From JAYUHK01 sp043767025 (GTDB taxonomy: Bacteria; Bacteroidota; Bacteroidia; Chitinophagales; Saprospiraceae), in contig JAYUHK010000039.1 in the NCBI GenBank assembly GCA_043767025.1, forward strand, positions 1 through 8,693: DNA of 8,693 nt, in the 5' to 3' direction. The position numbers and the translations under genes were made by a program. The notes beneath the pieces were generated by a model that did no database searches, was not told the origin of the DNA, and saw only the letters and a program-made list of their open reading frames with translations. Shown piece by piece: positions 6,027 to 8,693 of the stretch (position 1 is the first letter of the stretch; each line of letters begins with the position of its first letter).

Positions 6027-6036
6027 ACAAATTTTC

Positions 6037-6564
6037 TTACTTTGCTCCGAACCGAAGTTCGCAGCGTGTAGCGATAAATTCGGGAGAGTTGATGTAGGGT
6101 TTGAGCTTTACTTTTAGGTTGTATTTGCCTTTGAGCAACATGGATTTTGCGTCCACGAAAGTCGGCACCAAGTCGAGTTCGACACCTACTCGGCTGTCTT
6201 GAATTTGCTCGCGGTAAAAAATTTCTTTCTCATACGTTGGGTCGTCGTCCGTAAACATCGTGACGGATACGCGCTCCAAAAAATCAAATTTTGCGCCCGA
6301 ACTTACATTGAACATCTTCATACCCAACGGATTGATGGCACTGAGTTGGCTCGAAACACGCTTGCCGCCCGCCGTAAAAAAACGCGTCGTGTCGCTCGCA
6401 ATATCCCGAATAATATAGACGTGTTCGTCAATCGGATTCAGTCCCGCCGCCATCTCGAAGGTCTGTGTGTAAGTCATTTCAAACAAGGGTTTGTCGTCTT
6501 TTTTGCATCGGCAAAAAGACAAAATGAACAAGCCCGACAAGAGCAAGAGGATATTTTTTTTCAT
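6037..6564 (-). CDS. Small lipoprotein of unknown function
   Basis: A 175-residue protein I cannot assign to a family. It opens with MKKN and a Leu-rich hydrophobic core (5-17), then LSFCRCKKDDK. Cys18 is the likelier lipidated residue, but Phe in the preceding position makes the lipobox atypical; Cys20 is the alternative. The charged Lys-Lys-Asp-Asp stretch just after the cysteines resembles the export signal that sends Bacteroidota lipoproteins to the cell surface, so a surface-exposed outer membrane location is plausible. The rest (27-175) is a single small domain with alternating polar and hydrophobic stretches suggesting beta structure, and no repeats or further Cys except Cys169. It lies upstream of the RNase H gene on the same strand with a 50-bp gap. 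Confidence 0.8.
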   Translation of the reverse strand: MKKNILLLLSGLFILSFCRCKKDDKPLFEMTYTQTFEMAAGLNPIDEHVYIIRDIASDTTRFFTAGGKRVSSQLSAINPLGMKMFNVSSGAKFDFLERVSVTMFTDDDPTYEKEIFYREQIQDSRVGVELDLVPTFVDAKSMLLKGKYNLKVKLKPYINSPEFIATRCELRFGAK

Positions 6565-6720
6565 AAAAATAAAAAATTTATAGCGGCGGTTGTGGTTTTA
6601 TTTTAGAAAATATTTGGCAAAAGTCACAACATAAAAGAACGTCGAAGGCGGATAAAAAAGTATTTTAGAAAAAAATTTATGATTTTTTGAAACTTCGTCC
6701 GAATTTATTTTTTTAGAAAT
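6565..6720. other. Intergenic DNA between lipoprotein and hpt
   Basis: This holds the promoter of the lipoprotein gene and the 3' end of the hpt transcript, both read leftward. I see only a 7-bp A/T-only inverted repeat at 6670-6688 (TTATG loop) and a weak hairpin near 6693-6707. Neither makes a convincing terminator. A minus-strand GACTTTTG at 6618-6625 is a poor -7 match, 53 bp before the lipoprotein ATG. Confidence 0.4.
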
Positions 6721-7251
6721 CTAACTTTTTAGCCGCAAAATATCTGGCAGATTTCGCCCAAGTCCGTCGTAATCCAAGCCATAGCCTATCACAAAATGGT
6801 TCGGAATCGTGAAGCCCACACAATCTATTGGCAGCTTTACTTGCAACGCGTCGGGTTTGAAAAGCAACGTCACGAGTGCTACAGAGGCGGGTTCGTTTTG
6901 CTGCAAAAGCTCCAAAAAGTACTGCATCGTGCGCCCGCTGTCCACAATATCTTCCACCACTATTATGTGCCGATTGCGAACTTCCAGCTCCAAACCGAGC
7001 GCGGTCGTTATGGTTTTGGAGGACGAAGTGCCGACGTAAGAATGTAACTTCACGAAAGATATTTCGCAAGTCATGTCGCAGGCACGCACCAAATCAGCCA
7101 TAAAAACGAATGCACCGTTGAGGACACCCAACAATATTGGATTTTTGTGGGCGTACTTTTGGGTCAATTCTTCGCCCAACTCTCGGACGCGGACGCGGAT
7201 TTGCTCGGCAGTCAAAAAAGGTTCAAATGTAAGGTCGTGTACGGTTGTCAT
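6721..7251 (-). CDS. hpt: Hypoxanthine phosphoribosyltransferase
   Basis: A 176-residue cytosolic purine-salvage enzyme that transfers phosphoribose from PRPP to hypoxanthine or guanine. The PRPP-binding loop VVEDIVDSGRTM is at 98-109, the LNGAF motif that contacts pyrophosphate at 44-48, the mobile loop SYVGTSSS at 71-78, and the base-recognition region FVIGYGLDYDG with GRNLPD at 153-170. Length is normal. Two starts are possible. ATG 7251 begins just after the amidohydrolase stop; GTG 7263 adds four residues and overlaps that stop in a GTGA. I prefer the ATG, but the overlap could allow translational coupling. It is second in a two-gene transcript whose promoter must lie upstream of 8564 unless an internal one exists in the amidohydrolase gene. 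Confidence 0.94.
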   Translation of the reverse strand: MTTVHDLTFEPFLTAEQIRVRVRELGEELTQKYAHKNPILLGVLNGAFVFMADLVRACDMTCEISFVKLHSYVGTSSSKTITTALGLELEVRNRHIIVVEDIVDSGRTMQYFLELLQQNEPASVALVTLLFKPDALQVKLPIDCVGFTIPNHFVIGYGLDYDGLGRNLPDILRLKS

Positions 7252-7259
7252 TCTTTTAT

Positions 7260-8564
7260 TCACTTTTCATTTTGTCCGTATTTCGCCTGAAATTTTCGAT
7301 TCAGTGCCTTTTGCTTGTCGTCCAAATCTAATTTTTTTCCTTTCAGGTAAGCCGTTTCCACACGGCTGCTGCGCATATCCAAAGCGTCGCCCTCACTGAC
7401 GAAGAACGTTGCGTCTTTGCCTATTTCCAAGCTGCCGACGGTTTTTTCGATGCCCAAAATTTTTGCAGTGTTCAGCGTCAGTGCCGAAATTGCCGCTTCT
7501 TTTGGCAATCCAAAACCCACTGCTTGCCCTGCTTGAAAAACCAAATTGCGCTGTTGCCAAGTTTCTTTATTGCTGAAAGCGAATAAAATACCTGCATCAT
7601 AAAGTATTTTTGCGTTCTTAAACGGCTGGTCTATATCATCGTCTTCCCGAATGGGAAGACTTTGGGAGCGACCCAAAATGACCGAAATTTTATTTTCTTT
7701 CAAAAAATCTTTTACCAAATAGGCTTCGGCAGCTCCCACAATCACAGGCGAAATACCATATTTTTTGGCAAAAAGAACTGCTTGCGAAATACCTTTGGCG
7801 TAATTGGTATGAATAAAGAGTATTTTTTTGCTCTCAAAAATGTCACGCATAGCGTCAAATTTTAAATTTTTTTGGGTCAAATTTTCTTTTTTGGAATACG
7901 TAAAAGCCTCATTAAAAAACTCCTCCAACTCCCTAAATTGTCGGCTGTATTCTTCATTTTTTGCCTTCCCCGCGCTGTCGTCATCGTCGTCGTTGGGGAA
8001 ATTGCTCATGTTTGGAAAGTTCAGATGAACACCTGACTCCGCCCGGTAAGCCGCGTCTTCCCAGTTCCAACCGTCGAGCTGGACGATAGCCGAAGTGCCG
8101 CTAATCCTGCCTCCCTGCGGCACGATTTCTGCCAACAAAACGCCATTGGAGCGGACAGTCGGAATGATGCGAGAATCCGTGTTGTAGGCGACAATTGCTC
8201 GGACATTGGGATTGAAACTACCCGTTTCTTCCACGTCGTTAGTAGAGCGCACGGCATCAATTTCGCGCAACCCCAACAGCGTGTTAGGAGCGATAAAACC
8301 GGGATAAATATGTTTTTTTTGTACGTCCAAAACACGATAGTCTGCGAAAAGTGTGCGTTCCGATTGCTTACCCACAAAGGTAAATACACCGTTGGAAAAG
8401 GCTATCATCGAATTTTCGATGACCTCGCCATTGCCCAAGTGTGCTGTAGCTCCTGTGAGTAGAATTTTGTCCGTTGAGGAGCTGGAAGTATTGGGCTGTG
8501 CGTGCAAATTATTTGCAAAAAAGCCAACACAAAATAGAAATAAAAAAAATAATTTATTGCGCAT
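7260..8564 (-). CDS. Periplasmic amidohydrolase-family protein with degenerate metal site
   Basis: A 434-residue exported protein with the architecture of imidazolonepropionase-like amidohydrolases. The signal peptide is residues 1-22 (LHA before Gln23). The family frame is clear: composite beta domain 33-85, barrel entry HIYPGF (85-90), GGRISGTSAIVQLDGWNWED (151-170), VGAAEAYLV (276-284), ALTLNTAKILGIEKTVGSLE (361-380) and GKDATFFVSEGD (382-393). Yet the usual Asp-x-His-x-His after PGF is Ala92-Pro-Asn94-Thr-Leu96, and the late catalytic Asp position appears as Asn332 (SNKETW). His252 (LFIHTN) remains. I recall similar degenerate sequences among Bacteroidota proteins annotated as amidohydrolases, so this may be a known non-catalytic or altered-chemistry branch. 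An Asp run (192-196) marks a likely surface loop. Substrate unknown. It is first in the transcript with hpt, and copy 2 of the repeat begins 13 bp upstream of its ATG. Confidence 0.88.
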   Translation of the reverse strand: MRNKLFFLFLFCVGFFANNLHAQPNTSSSSTDKILLTGATAHLGNGEVIENSMIAFSNGVFTFVGKQSERTLFADYRVLDVQKKHIYPGFIAPNTLLGLREIDAVRSTNDVEETGSFNPNVRAIVAYNTDSRIIPTVRSNGVLLAEIVPQGGRISGTSAIVQLDGWNWEDAAYRAESGVHLNFPNMSNFPNDDDDDSAGKAKNEEYSRQFRELEEFFNEAFTYSKKENLTQKNLKFDAMRDIFESKKILFIHTNYAKGISQAVLFAKKYGISPVIVGAAEAYLVKDFLKENKISVILGRSQSLPIREDDDIDQPFKNAKILYDAGILFAFSNKETWQQRNLVFQAGQAVGFGLPKEAAISALTLNTAKILGIEKTVGSLEIGKDATFFVSEGDALDMRSSRVETAYLKGKKLDLDDKQKALNRKFQAKYGQNEK

Positions 8565-8577
8565 AAAAAATATTTGT

Positions 8578-8693
8578 TAATTAAAAAAACAGTCTTACAA
8601 CCTGATGCAATATGCATCAAACATTTATAGAAAAATATATGGTACATCGCGTCCGACCCCGAAGGGGTCGCAGATATAGGGCATTTGTCTTTT
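8578..8693 (+). repeat. Dispersed repeat element, copy 2 (cut by window end)
   Basis: This matches 210-325 at 112 of 116 positions in direct orientation and runs off the window. Differences from copy 1 are at 8581, 8594, 8609 and 8613. The last two exchange a C-G pair for A-T inside the hairpin at 8603-8619 without breaking it. The GAA hairpin at 8654-8670 is unchanged. It occupies the upstream region of the amidohydrolase-hpt transcript, so that promoter either lies within the element or in the 13 bp between it and the ATG. I see no clear TAnnTTTG on the minus strand there. Confidence 0.9.

Overview
This window looks like chromosomal DNA of a Bacteroidota bacterium (Cytophagia/Saprospiria-like; genus not determinable by eye). 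The reasons are AT-rich intergenic DNA, TAnnTTTG-type -7 promoter motifs close to start codons, no clear Shine-Dalgarno sites, a Cys-Lys-Lys-Asp-Asp lipoprotein N-terminus, and the protein types themselves: viroplasmin-RNase H, a TPR lipoprotein, a periplasmic amidohydrolase and a short-chain polyprenyl synthetase.

Layout. Bases 1-591 hold no convincing gene. They contain a cluster of four GC-rich palindromes, all with 3-nt loops, in AT-rich DNA. Then come: a TPR lipoprotein (+, 592-1602); a secreted protein of unknown function and a sterol-desaturase-family membrane protein (-, 1621-3523, probably one transcript with the desaturase first); a 261-bp divergent promoter region; polyprenyl synthetase and peptide deformylase (+, 3785-5338, probably an operon); RNase H and a small lipoprotein (-, 5354-6564); and hypoxanthine phosphoribosyltransferase with an amidohydrolase-like periplasmic protein (-, 6721-8564, overlapping or nearly abutting ends, probably one transcript). 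The two convergent junctions have only 15-18 bp between stop codons and no visible terminator.

Functions are mostly housekeeping (isoprenoid chain synthesis, N-terminal deformylation, RNA:DNA hybrid removal, purine salvage) mixed with envelope proteins of unknown role. I see no defence system, phage, transposase, CRISPR array, tRNA or rRNA.

The most notable non-coding signal is a repeat of at least 116 bp present twice in the same orientation, at 210-325 and at 8578-8693 (cut by the window end). The copies differ at four positions. Two of those are paired changes that swap a C-G pair for an A-T pair in a 7-bp hairpin stem, so the hairpin itself appears to be conserved. I interpret this as a dispersed REP/MITE-like element. 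The second oddity is the amidohydrolase-family protein, which lacks the HxH metal-binding motif and probably the late Asp ligand.
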